From positions 1 to 8,617 of the forward strand of contig PXQK01000186.1 of assembly GCA_003022085.1 (NCBI GenBank): a stretch of DNA of 8,617 nucleotides, written 5' to 3'. The translations under genes were made by a program, and so were the position numbers. A model generated the notes under the pieces. The model worked only from the letters and a program-made list of their open reading frames with translations. It searched no databases and was not told the origin of the DNA. The stretch comes from Halobacteriales archaeon QH_10_65_19. Lineage in GTDB: Archaea; Halobacteriota; Halobacteria; Halobacteriales; Haloarculaceae. This document shows, piece by piece, positions 1-5,012 of the stretch (positions are counted from its first letter, which is position 1; each line of letters begins with the position of its first letter).

Positions 1-375
1 CCGTACGGCGGCGGCAGCGACCCTGGGGACGACCCGCCGCCACTCCCTGGCCAGGACAACCCGCCACAGGACCTCAACGGCGACGGCCTCTACCGCGACA
101 TCAACGGCGACGATCAGTTCACGATTGCGGACGTCCAGGTGTTTTTCATCCACCGCGACTCCGACGTCGTCCAGGACAATGCCGAGGGTTTCAACTTCGA
201 CGAGACCGACCCACCGGCGGTCTCTATCGGCGATGTCCAGGCGCTGTTTCTGGACTTCACTAACGGTGTCGACGGAATCAACGCCGACCGGATCCGCAAC
301 GACTCTCTCGGGAACCTGGGCGATCCCGACTCCGCCGCCGACATCGACGTGCGGTCGCTGTTTGGCGGCGAGTGA
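1..375 (+). CDS. Dockerin-like C-terminal domain of a secreted protein (5' end outside window)
   Basis: The frame is open from base 1 and stops with TGA at 373-375, giving the last 124 residues of a longer protein. The visible part opens with a Gly/Pro/Asp-rich linker (residues 1-25). It is followed by two calcium-loop-like segments of dockerin/EF-hand type: DLNGDGLYRDINGDDQF with TIADVQVFF at about residues 24-49, and a less canonical NFDETDP/SIGDVQALF at about 65-83. Paired D-x-N-G-D loops followed by a short helix are typical of dockerin modules. Haloarchaeal secreted proteins often end in such a module after a low-complexity linker. The acidic tail ends DVRSLFGGE. The catalytic or adhesive part lies to the left, so the enzyme or surface function cannot be named. 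A role in calcium-stabilised cell-surface attachment or protein-protein contact is inferred. No cohesin partner is visible here. Confidence 0.75.
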   Translation, partial: PYGGGSDPGDDPPPLPGQDNPPQDLNGDGLYRDINGDDQFTIADVQVFFIHRDSDVVQDNAEGFNFDETDPPAVSIGDVQALFLDFTNGVDGINADRIRNDSLGNLGDPDSAADIDVRSLFGGE

Positions 376-400
376 CCTGCCCACGGCAGCCAGGGGCCAG

Positions 401-410
401 GTTTTTATAC
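401..410 (+). promoter_or_regulatory. TATA box of the wHTH regulator gene
   Basis: GTTTTTATAC lies with its TTTATA centred about 26-27 bases before the ATG at 433. This is the spacing expected when transcription starts at or next to the start codon, so the mRNA is probably leaderless. There is no Shine-Dalgarno sequence, which fits. Confidence 0.65.
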
Positions 411-419
411 TCGTCTAGA

Positions 420-432
420 TTACGTAACGTAA
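420..432 (+). promoter_or_regulatory. Palindromic putative operator directly before the regulator ATG
   Basis: TTACGTAACGTAA is an inverted repeat with 6-base arms (TTACGT/ACGTAA) around a central A. It fills the space from -13 to -1 relative to the ATG. It lies between the TATA box and the predicted start site, where a bound protein would obstruct RNA polymerase. The obvious candidate ligand is the wHTH protein encoded immediately downstream (negative autoregulation), but that is inference. Confidence 0.5.
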
Positions 433-1128
433 ATGGACTCTGCCGAGTTTCTAGATCTCCTGGGGAACGCCAACCGACGGCGGATCCTCCGGCTGCTCTC
501 CCGACGGCCCTGTTACGTGACGGAGATCAGCGAGTACCTCGGTGTGAGCCCGAAAGCGGTGATCGATCACCTGCGGAAGCTGGAGGACGCGGGACTTGTC
601 GAGAGCCGGACCGACGACAGGCGGCGCAAGTACTTCTCGATCTCCCGACACGTCAGGCTCGAGGTGACGGTGTCGCCGTACGAGTTCGGCACGAAGAGCG
701 CGTACCCCGCGAACTCGGGGCTCGACATGACGTCCTGTCGCCAGATCAGCATCGAACTCGACGGCGACGGTGGGCTCGACGGAGCAAAAGCGGAGGACGA
801 CAGTGAGGGGCCGGACGGGGAGGAAATCGCAGCGCTCGCGGGGCGGCTCGACAGCTTCGAAACCCTGGAGCGGGAGCTCTCGCTGGCACAGCGGTGGGCA
901 CAGGGCCGCATCACGGCGCTGCGGGAGGCATTGGCCAACCGGATCGAACACAGCGATCCGCGGCTCATCTCCGAGGTGCTGGTCGCCGTGGCGGCCGGGG
1001 CGAGCCAGGTCGAGGCGATCAGCCGCGAGGCCGAGGTCCCGCCACGCGTCGTCGAGGACGTACTGGAGGAACTCGCCAATAGCGGTATCGTCGAGCGCGA
1101 CGGCCGGGACTGGTCGCTCGTCACATAG
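433..1128 (+). CDS. ArsR-like transcriptional regulator with two winged-helix domains
   Basis: The product is 231 residues, probably a cytoplasmic DNA-binding regulator. Residues 1-72 form a typical archaeal winged HTH: helix FLDLLGNANRRRILRLLSRR, then VTEISEYLGVSPKAVIDHLR as the HTH with KAVIDHLRKLEDAGLV as recognition helix, then a basic wing DDRRRKYFSI. A middle segment, HVRLEVTVSPYEFGTKS (73-89), is of a kind I associate with a conserved archaeal ArsR subgroup. Residues 110-130 are an acidic, variable linker. Residues 136-172 form a predicted coiled coil (LDSFETLERELSLAQRW...), likely for dimerisation. Residues 176-231 look like a second wHTH (LISEVLVAVAAG, QVEAISREAEV, PPRVVEDVLEELANSGIV, wing ERDGRDWSLV). 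The ATG at 433 fits the TATA box spacing and the HTH start. The gene is monocistronic. Its target genes and effector are unknown; a palindrome abutting its start suggests self-control. Confidence 0.85.
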   Translation: MDSAEFLDLLGNANRRRILRLLSRRPCYVTEISEYLGVSPKAVIDHLRKLEDAGLVESRTDDRRRKYFSISRHVRLEVTVSPYEFGTKSAYPANSGLDMTSCRQISIELDGDGGLDGAKAEDDSEGPDGEEIAALAGRLDSFETLERELSLAQRWAQGRITALREALANRIEHSDPRLISEVLVAVAAGASQVEAISREAEVPPRVVEDVLEELANSGIVERDGRDWSLVT

Positions 1129-1167
1129 CAGGAATCAGAGCTGCGGGACCTCCAGTATCCGGGGGTC

Positions 1168-1323
1168 ATACGGTCATGCGTGATTATTTTGGGCACCGGG
1201 TCCCACTATCGGCGGTTTCGCGGGCTGAAACACCCAACGCGCGACTCTATAGCGTCGTCGGGCCAAGCCCGACTGCCTGGGAGACGTAGTCTCCCTCTGG
1301 TACAGAGTCACGCACGACCGTAT
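1168..1323 (-). repeat. Intergenic repeat element E1 with terminal inverted repeats and internal hairpins
   Basis: The ends are 16-bp inverted repeats with one mismatch: ATACGGTCATGCGTGA at 1168-1183 and TCACGCACGACCGTAT at 1308-1323. The element reads on the minus strand. Its leading end, including the flanking CTG, shares 29 identical bases with E2 (1299-1327 against 2618-2646), and its trailing end matches E2 at about 24 of 26 positions. Inside are three hairpins: GTTTC/GAAAC at 1215-1231, GTCGGGC/GCCCGAC with a CAA loop at 1257-1273, and GGGAGAC/GTCTCCC with a GTA loop at 1279-1295. It has no coding capacity and fits a MITE-like or structured-RNA repeat. It is longer (156 bp) than E2 and E3 because of the segment carrying the two 7-bp hairpins. 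The rest of the gap between the flanking genes (1129-1167) shows nothing else. Confidence 0.75.
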
Positions 1324-1814
1324 CAGGGACCCGGCTCGGCGTCCAGGTCCTCGGTGAGCCCCTTGCGCAGGTCCCGGCCGAAGTAGTGGCCGGTCGCGGC
1401 CACGAGGACGCCGAGGAGCGCGCCGACGATCACGACCGGGATGCCGGGACCGACCAGCGTCAGCACGAGGTTCCCCAGAAACGCCCACACGCCGGCGACG
1501 AGGCCGCCGGCGAGGCTCATCTCCAGGTAGCGGTGCTCGCTCGCGACGGTGCCGTAGAGAAACGCCGCGACGAAGATACCGAGTGCGTTCCCCACCATTC
1601 CCAGCGGGAGCAACCCCCCGAGGAGGAGGGCCCCGCCGAGGGTGAGGACGAGTGAGACGATCAGCCCCCGCGAGGAGCCAAGCGTCCCGAGTTTGTTCCG
1701 GAGCCACCCACTGATGCCGCCGCCGTCGTCCGCAGCCTCCTCTGTGGGATCGTCAATCCCGGCACTCACGTCGACACCGACATCCCGCTGGATCTGTGAT
1801 TCGCGCTCGCTCAT
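1323..1814 (-). CDS. Small integral membrane protein, unknown function, four predicted helices
   Basis: The product is 163 residues. The first ~48 residues are hydrophilic and acidic ([10 protein letters not shown]..., EEAADDGGG). Four hydrophobic segments follow at about 50-68, 71-91, 99-121 and 123-142. A charged C-terminus ([20 protein letters not shown]) closes the protein. The tight, glycine-rich helix pairs resemble haloarchaeal DUF456-like small membrane proteins, but I cannot place it firmly in a family. The start at 1814 is chosen because a longer upstream extension would overlap the divergent PDCD5 gene antisense, and because a weak TATA-like CCAATACC sits about 27 bases before this ATG. 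Its TGA stop (1323-1325 on the minus strand) is also part of the leading end of repeat E1. It is divergent to the PDCD5 gene, and function cannot be inferred from context. Confidence 0.72.
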   Translation of the reverse strand: MSERESQIQRDVGVDVSAGIDDPTEEAADDGGGISGWLRNKLGTLGSSRGLIVSLVLTLGGALLLGGLLPLGMVGNALGIFVAAFLYGTVASEHRYLEMSLAGGLVAGVWAFLGNLVLTLVGPGIPVVIVGALLGVLVAATGHYFGRDLRKGLTEDLDAEPGP

Positions 1815-1836
1815 ACCCCGGGCTACGAGGCCCAGC

Positions 1837-1845
1837 GGTATTGGT
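1837..1845. promoter_or_regulatory. Divergent promoter region between membrane protein and PDCD5 genes
   Basis: GGTATTGG read on plus, CCAATACC on minus, is the only A/T-containing TATA-like core in the 75-base divergent gap. On the minus strand it lies about 27 bases before the ATG at 1814, fitting a leaderless transcript. On the plus strand a start from here would leave a leader of about 25 bases that includes the GGAGG before PDCD5. The match to consensus is weak. Confidence 0.35.
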
Positions 1846-1881
1846 CTTTCTCCGTAATGGTTTTGCCGCGGAACCGACAAT

Positions 1882-1886
1882 GGAGG
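1882..1886 (+). promoter_or_regulatory. Shine-Dalgarno-like GGAGG before the PDCD5 gene
   Basis: GGAGG is followed after only three bases (CGT) by the ATG at 1890. The spacing is shorter than optimal, but the motif supports the MSGEP start over an upstream in-frame ATG at 1857, which would add eleven residues not expected in this family. Confidence 0.4.
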
Positions 1887-1889
1887 CGT

Positions 1890-2237
1890 ATGAGCGGCGA
1901 GCCAAGTGACGAGGAACTCGAGCGACTCCGGGAACAGAAACGAGAACAGCTCAAAGAGCAGATGGACGAGGGCGATGACGACGCCAGGGAGGCACAGCGC
2001 CAGCAGGCCGAGGCCCAAAAGAAGGCGGTCCTGCGCCAGCACCTGACCGACGGCGCGCGCAAGCGGCTCAACACGGTCAAGATGTCGAAGCCACAGGTCG
2101 GCGAGAAGGTCGAACAGCAGGTCGTCGCGCTGGCACAGAGCGGGCGCATCCAGGACAAGATCGACGAAGAGAAGATGAAGGCCCTGCTCCAGGAGATCAC
2201 GCCGGACTCGAAGAGCTTCGACATCAGGCGCCGGTAG
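1890..2237 (+). CDS. PDCD5-family DNA-binding protein
   Basis: The product is 115 residues, the usual length for archaeal PDCD5/TFAR19-related proteins. Residues 8-50 form a long, highly charged helix ([19 protein letters not shown], then a Q/A-rich stretch ending [10 protein letters not shown]). The compact helical core follows: [19 protein letters not shown] (51-69), [34 protein letters not shown] (70-103), and a basic tail SKSFDIRRR. The signature segments [10 protein letters not shown] and the [13 protein letters not shown]...S helix are typical. Archaeal members bind DNA non-specifically in vitro and are annotated as DNA-binding proteins; their true cellular role is unsettled. In many archaea this gene sits next to rps19e, but here no ribosomal protein gene precedes it. 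The PP-loop ORF starts 4 bases after its stop, so the two are probably co-transcribed. Confidence 0.92.
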   Translation: MSGEPSDEELERLREQKREQLKEQMDEGDDDAREAQRQQAEAQKKAVLRQHLTDGARKRLNTVKMSKPQVGEKVEQQVVALAQSGRIQDKIDEEKMKALLQEITPDSKSFDIRRR

Positions 2238-2241
2238 ACGG

Positions 2242-2622
2242 ATGGAGGTCGGGCTGCTCTACAGCGGCGGCAGAGACTCGACGCTCGCTGCACTCCTTCT
2301 GGAGCGGTTCTGTGACGTCACGCCGCTGTGTGGGACCTTCGGCCTGCCCGCCCGTCGGCTCGATCTCGACCCTGCGGTCGCCCGCGAGGCCGCCGACCGG
2401 ATCGTCGCGGACGGGTTTTCCCGCAACGGCATCCAGCAGGTCCAGGAACACGCACTGGAACGGGCGGCCAAACGCCGGGTCGACGCCGTGGTCACCCCCG
2501 CGCTGACCGTCGAGTCGGGCCCGTCCGCCGAGGTGCAGAAAGGCGACTACGAGACCGAACTCCGGGCGCTCATCGCGGCGGAGCACGGCGCTGTACCCGT
2601 TGCCCCGTCGGGTTCGTCCTGA
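2242..2622 (+). CDS. Shortened PP-loop ATPase-like protein (asparagine-synthetase/alpha-hydrolase-like), possibly decaying
   Basis: The product is 126 residues. The N-terminus [20 protein letters not shown] carries the PP-loop SGGxDS (residues 8-13), the ATP-pyrophosphate-binding motif of adenylating enzymes such as ThiI, TilS and asparagine synthetase. It is followed by [34 protein letters not shown] (43-76) and [24 protein letters not shown] (93-116). From memory, haloarchaeal homologues of this neighbourhood are about 190-200 residues. They have an extra segment after GTFG and a longer one after VDAV containing a DGTRRDDR-type motif; both seem absent here, at about residues 34-39 and 84-88. 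The C-terminus ([10 protein letters not shown]) also looks unlike the family and runs straight into repeat E2, whose first TGA is its stop. The frame is intact, so it may be expressed. Loss of the central part makes activity doubtful, and a pseudogene is a real alternative. It follows PDCD5 by 4 bases. Confidence 0.6.
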   Translation: MEVGLLYSGGRDSTLAALLLERFCDVTPLCGTFGLPARRLDLDPAVAREAADRIVADGFSRNGIQQVQEHALERAAKRRVDAVVTPALTVESGPSAEVQKGDYETELRALIAAEHGAVPVAPSGSS

Positions 2623-2733
2623 TACGGTCGTGCGTGACTCTGTACCGCCGGCCCGTCACAGATACCCAGTTTCGGGGGCTGAGACGCCGATATATGGTGC
2701 ACTGCTCGAAAATAATCACACACGACCGTATGA
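2620..2733 (+). repeat. Intergenic repeat element E2 with terminal inverted repeats
   Basis: The terminal inverted repeats are ATACGGTCGTGCGTGA at 2622-2637 and TCACACACGACCGTAT at 2716-2731, with 15 of 16 positions matching. The leading 29 bases from 2618 are identical to E1. The TGTACCGCC after the leading repeat and the AAAATA before the trailing repeat recur in E3. The internal core TTTCGGGGGCTGAGA (2672 region) corresponds to the GTTTC/GAAAC hairpin of E1. It has no coding capacity. The stop codon of the PP-loop ORF (2620-2622) is the first triplet of the element. No target-site duplication is evident. Confidence 0.75.
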
Positions 2734-2743
2734 CAGGGTCGTG

Positions 2744-2770
2744 CGTGTGGGACACGATACGCTATTAACC
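2744..2770 (+). promoter_or_regulatory. upp promoter: TATA-like CTATTAACC with adjacent 5-bp inverted repeat
   Basis: CTATTAA (2762-2768) is centred about 27 bases before the upp ATG at 2792, as in leaderless haloarchaeal promoters. Directly upstream, CGTGTGGGACACG (2744-2756) is a perfect 5-bp inverted repeat with a GGG spacer. The bases before it (GGTCGTGCGTG, 2738-2748) resemble the leading terminal repeat of E2, so this may be part of a second, broken element and not an operator. Confidence 0.5.
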
Positions 2771-2791
2771 TGCGGGGCTGAACGCTCGGGT

Positions 2792-3469
2792 ATGTCGATC
2801 GAGCGGCACGAGAACGTCTCCGTCATCACCCACTCGCTGGCACAGCACACTCTGACCGACCTCCGGAGCGTCAACACCGAGCAGGTGGCCTTCCGGAAGG
2901 GGCTCGTCCGTCTCGGGCGCGTCTGTGGGTACGAGATTATCGACAGCCGGATGCCGACCGACTCCGTGCCGGTACAGACGCCGCTGACAGAGACGACCGG
3001 CGAGCGCGTCAGCGGGCTAGACGATGTCGTCATCGTCAACGTCCTGCGGGCCGCGACGCCGTTCGTCGAGGGGCTGTTGAAGGCGTTCCCGGCCGCCCGC
3101 CAGGGCGTGATCTCCGCCAGCCGCGACGAGTCCGCCGGGATGAACGAGGACGGGAGCTTCCCCATCTCCGTGGAGTACGTCAAACTCCCGGAGATCCGGG
3201 CCGAGGACACCGTGATCGTCGCCGACCCAATGCTCGCGACCGGCAGCACGATGGCGACCGTACTGGCCACCGTGCTCGATGGGTCACCCGAGCCGGAGAT
3301 GCTCGTCGTGCTCTCGGCGGTGAGTGCCAAACCGGGGCTGGAGCGGGTCGGGGAGGCCGCCCCGGGCGCCGAACTGGTGACCGTCAGCGTCGACGATCAC
3401 CTCGACGACGACGGCTACATCGTGCCCGGCCTCGGCGACGCCGGCGACCGCGCCTTCCGGACAGGCTGA
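2792..3469 (+). CDS. upp: Uracil phosphoribosyltransferase
   Basis: The product is 225 residues, a full-length archaeal/bacterial UPRT. It converts uracil and PRPP to UMP and pyrophosphate in pyrimidine salvage, in the cytoplasm. Visible motifs are [18 protein letters not shown] (79-96) and [10 protein letters not shown] (109-118), both part of the conserved core. The PRPP-binding loop [14 protein letters not shown] (141-154) follows, and the uracil-binding C-terminal segment [18 protein letters not shown] (208-225) closes the protein. The start [10 protein letters not shown] at 2792 is chosen because the family begins here and a TATA box lies 27 bases upstream; upstream in-frame sequence is repeat E2, not protein. 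Like many archaeal UPRTs it may be GTP-activated, which cannot be seen directly. The gene is monocistronic, flanked by repeats on both sides. Its TGA stop is the first triplet of palindrome E4. Confidence 0.95.
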   Translation: MSIERHENVSVITHSLAQHTLTDLRSVNTEQVAFRKGLVRLGRVCGYEIIDSRMPTDSVPVQTPLTETTGERVSGLDDVVIVNVLRAATPFVEGLLKAFPAARQGVISASRDESAGMNEDGSFPISVEYVKLPEIRAEDTVIVADPMLATGSTMATVLATVLDGSPEPEMLVVLSAVSAKPGLERVGEAAPGAELVTVSVDDHLDDDGYIVPGLGDAGDRAFRTG

Positions 3470-3552
3470 TACTGATTGTTGTGACCGTATACCGGGTCGA
3501 CCGCATGCAGTCCTGCGGTTGATCCCGTACCGACTCACAACAATTAGTATGA
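3467..3552 (+). repeat. Intergenic palindromic repeat E4 (about 82 bases)
   Basis: The ends are ATACTGATTGTTGTGA at 3469-3484 and TCACAACAATTAGTAT at 3535-3550, complementary at 15 of 16 positions. The interior is also self-complementary: TACCGGG (3490-3496) pairs imperfectly with CCCGTA (3524-3529). The apical stem ACCGCA/TGCGGT (3500-3505/3514-3519) has a short loop. The whole unit could fold into one long hairpin in RNA or a cruciform in DNA. Its ends share the CTGATACTG start with E3 and the ATAC...GTAT termini with E1/E2, but the internal sequence differs, so it is a separate subtype. It follows upp with no spacer and may also act as a 3'-end structure. Confidence 0.75.
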
Positions 3553-3618
3553 TCCCGAGAGGAGCGGCCGAACCAGGATGGGGCGGATCAGACAAGATCC
3601 CGCAGACGACCACCAGGT

Positions 3619-3627
3619 CCATTACGC
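3619..3627 (+). promoter_or_regulatory. Weak TATA-like box of the acyl-CoA dehydrogenase gene
   Basis: CCATTACGC is the only A/T-containing patch at the expected distance, about 27 bases before the ATG at 3649. The match is poor, but no Shine-Dalgarno sequence is present, so a leaderless transcript from here is the simplest reading. Confidence 0.25.
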
Positions 3628-3648
3628 TCCTCGCCCAACCATAGACCG

Positions 3649-4773
3649 ATGGAGCTCACAGACGAACAGCGGCTCATCAGGGAGACAGTCCGGGAGTTCG
3701 TCGAGGAGGAGGTCAGCGAGGCCGTCGACGAGGCCGACGAGCGCCAGACGTTCCCCGAGGGGGTGTGGGACGACCTCGCAGAGCTCGGGTTCGCGGGGCT
3801 GACAGTCCCCGGGGAGTACGGCGGGTTCGACGCCGACGAGGTGACCTACAGCATCATCAACGAGGAACTCGCACGCGGCCACCTCGCGCTGGCGACGGCG
3901 CTGTCGGTCCACTGTCTCGCCACCTCCTGTATCCGGCAGTTCGGGACGGAGACCCACCGGGAGGAGTGGCTCCCGGCGATGAACGAGGGCCGCCCGGTCG
4001 GCGCGTTCGCGCTCTCGGAGGCCGACGCCGGCTCGAACCCCGCGGAGATGAGCACTGAGGCCCGCGGGGAGGGCGACGAGTTCGTCATCAACGGAAAAAA
4101 GCAGTGGATTACGAACGGAAAGCGGGCGGGCGTGGTCATCCTCTTCGCCAAAACGGACCGGAGCGACCCCGACACGATAACGCAGTTTCTCGTCCCCACG
4201 GACGCCGACGGCGTCGAGGTCGGCAAGAAAGAGGACAAGCTCGGGCTCCGGGCCAGCGACACGACGACACTCGTCTTCGACAGCGCCCGCATCCCCGCAG
4301 AGAACCAGCTGACGGAGGTCGGGACGGGGCTGAAGGCGGCGTTCTCGATCCTCACCGGCGGCCGCGTGGCGATCGCCAGTCAGGCCGTCGGCGTCGCACA
4401 GGCGGCACTGGAAGACGCCGTCGAGTACGCCAACGAGCGCGAGCAGTTCGGTCAACCGATCATCGAACACCAGGCCATCGCCCACAAGCTGGCGGAGATG
4501 CAGACACAGGTCCAGGCTGCCCGCCTGCTCGCCCGCGACGCCGCCAGACAGAACGAGGACGGCGTCGCGCCACAGGCCGCCTCCATGGCCAAGTACTTCG
4601 CCAGCGAGGTCGCCTGTGACGTCGCAAGCGAGGCCGTCCAGGTCCACGGCGGCTACGGCTACACCAAGGACTTCGATGTCGAACGATACTACCGCGACGC
4701 CAAAATCACCACTATCTACGAGGGGACCTCCGAAATCCAGAAGGAGATTATCGCCCGCCACCTCACGGAGTAA
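3649..4773 (+). CDS. Acyl-CoA dehydrogenase
   Basis: The product is 374 residues, standard length for a soluble FAD acyl-CoA dehydrogenase. The family oxidises acyl-CoA to trans-2-enoyl-CoA in fatty-acid or branched-chain amino-acid degradation, passing electrons to ETF. The N-terminal helical domain is at 1-115 (DEQRLIRETVREFVEEEV...). The middle beta domain carries signature 1, GAFALSEADAGSNPA (118-132), which binds FAD and substrate, and WITNG (153-157). The C-terminal helical domain includes REQFGQPI (264-271), the second signature QVHGGYGYTKDFDVERYYRD (331-350) and IYEGTSEIQ (356-364). Glu358 of YEGT is in the position of the catalytic base of MCAD/SCAD-type enzymes. Chain-length specificity cannot be read from the sequence. 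The start fits the family's N-terminus. The gene stands alone between repeat elements, without other beta-oxidation genes nearby. Confidence 0.95.
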   Translation: MELTDEQRLIRETVREFVEEEVSEAVDEADERQTFPEGVWDDLAELGFAGLTVPGEYGGFDADEVTYSIINEELARGHLALATALSVHCLATSCIRQFGTETHREEWLPAMNEGRPVGAFALSEADAGSNPAEMSTEARGEGDEFVINGKKQWITNGKRAGVVILFAKTDRSDPDTITQFLVPTDADGVEVGKKEDKLGLRASDTTTLVFDSARIPAENQLTEVGTGLKAAFSILTGGRVAIASQAVGVAQAALEDAVEYANEREQFGQPIIEHQAIAHKLAEMQTQVQAARLLARDAARQNEDGVAPQAASMAKYFASEVACDVASEAVQVHGGYGYTKDFDVERYYRDAKITTIYEGTSEIQKEIIARHLTE

Positions 4774-4787
4774 CAAGCCGAGATCTC

Positions 4788-4845
4788 CCGCCCTCTTCTG
4801 CTTTCCTCTCACCGATCAGCCGCTTTCTTCCAGGCTGAAACAGCC
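4788..4845 (+). terminator. Possible 3'-end signal of the acyl-CoA dehydrogenase gene
   Basis: A pyrimidine-rich stretch (CCCGCCCTCTTCTGCTTTCC, 4788-4807) starts about 15 bases after the stop. A perfect small hairpin GGCTG-AAA-CAGCC (4833-4845) follows. Archaeal termination mainly uses U-tracts; this one is interrupted, so the call is weak. The hairpin resembles the GGCTGAAAC core of repeat E1 and may be a fragment of another element. Confidence 0.3.
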
Positions 4846-4886
4846 GTCGTCTCCCTGCCGGCCGACCATCCACCCTCCTGGCGGAC

Positions 4887-4990
4887 TGATACTGTCGGAC
4901 GTGATTTTGTACCGCCAGGGAGTTACAGTTCGTGGATTTCAGCCCACTCACCGGACGCGGGCCTGAAAATAGTCACACACGACTGTCCGA
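4887..4990 (+). repeat. Degenerate intergenic repeat element E3 (E1/E2 family)
   Basis: The leading end TGATACTGTCGGACGTGA is followed by TTTTGTACCGCC, matching the E2 order of terminal repeat then TGTACCGCC. The trailing end AAAATAGTCACACACGACTGTCC aligns with the E2 end ...AAAATAATCACACACGACCGTAT with few changes. The middle GTTACAGTT also aligns with E2 GTCACAGAT. An internal inverted repeat, TTTCAGCCC (4937-4945) with GGGCCTGAAA (4959-4968), replaces the E1/E2 core hairpin. The terminal inverted repeats have drifted more than in E1/E2, suggesting an older copy. Unlike the others it starts 113 bases after the nearest stop codon. The remaining gap to 5012 holds no gene. Confidence 0.65.
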
Positions 4991-5012
4991 AAGGGCGTCA
5001 ACGGCTTAGCGT

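Noticed and set aside
1168..1323. tRNA gene, prompted by the branched hairpin plan of E1
   Set aside because: The stems do not have tRNA lengths or positions, and no TPsiC-like box or plausible anticodon loop was seen.
1815..2042. N-terminal extension of the minus-strand membrane protein with extra hydrophobic stretches
   Set aside because: It is antisense to the PDCD5 gene. The apparent hydrophobicity comes from the complement of charged codons, and promoter spacing supports the start at 1814.
2600..2791. Upstream extension of upp starting at an earlier ATG
   Set aside because: The extension translates repeat E2 and the promoter; UPRT homology begins at [10 protein letters not shown].
3578..3802. 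Small ORF starting between E4 and the acyl-CoA dehydrogenase gene
   Set aside because: It runs out of frame into the start of the dehydrogenase, is Ser/Arg-rich, and has no promoter of its own.
3622..4812. Long minus-strand open frame (396 codons) opposite the acyl-CoA dehydrogenase gene
   Set aside because: It is a GC-bias shadow of a well-supported gene, with low-complexity composition and no recognisable motif.
1168..4990. CRISPR array made of the intergenic repeats
   Set aside because: The copies are far apart, inverted relative to each other and of unequal length, with genes between them and no regular spacers.
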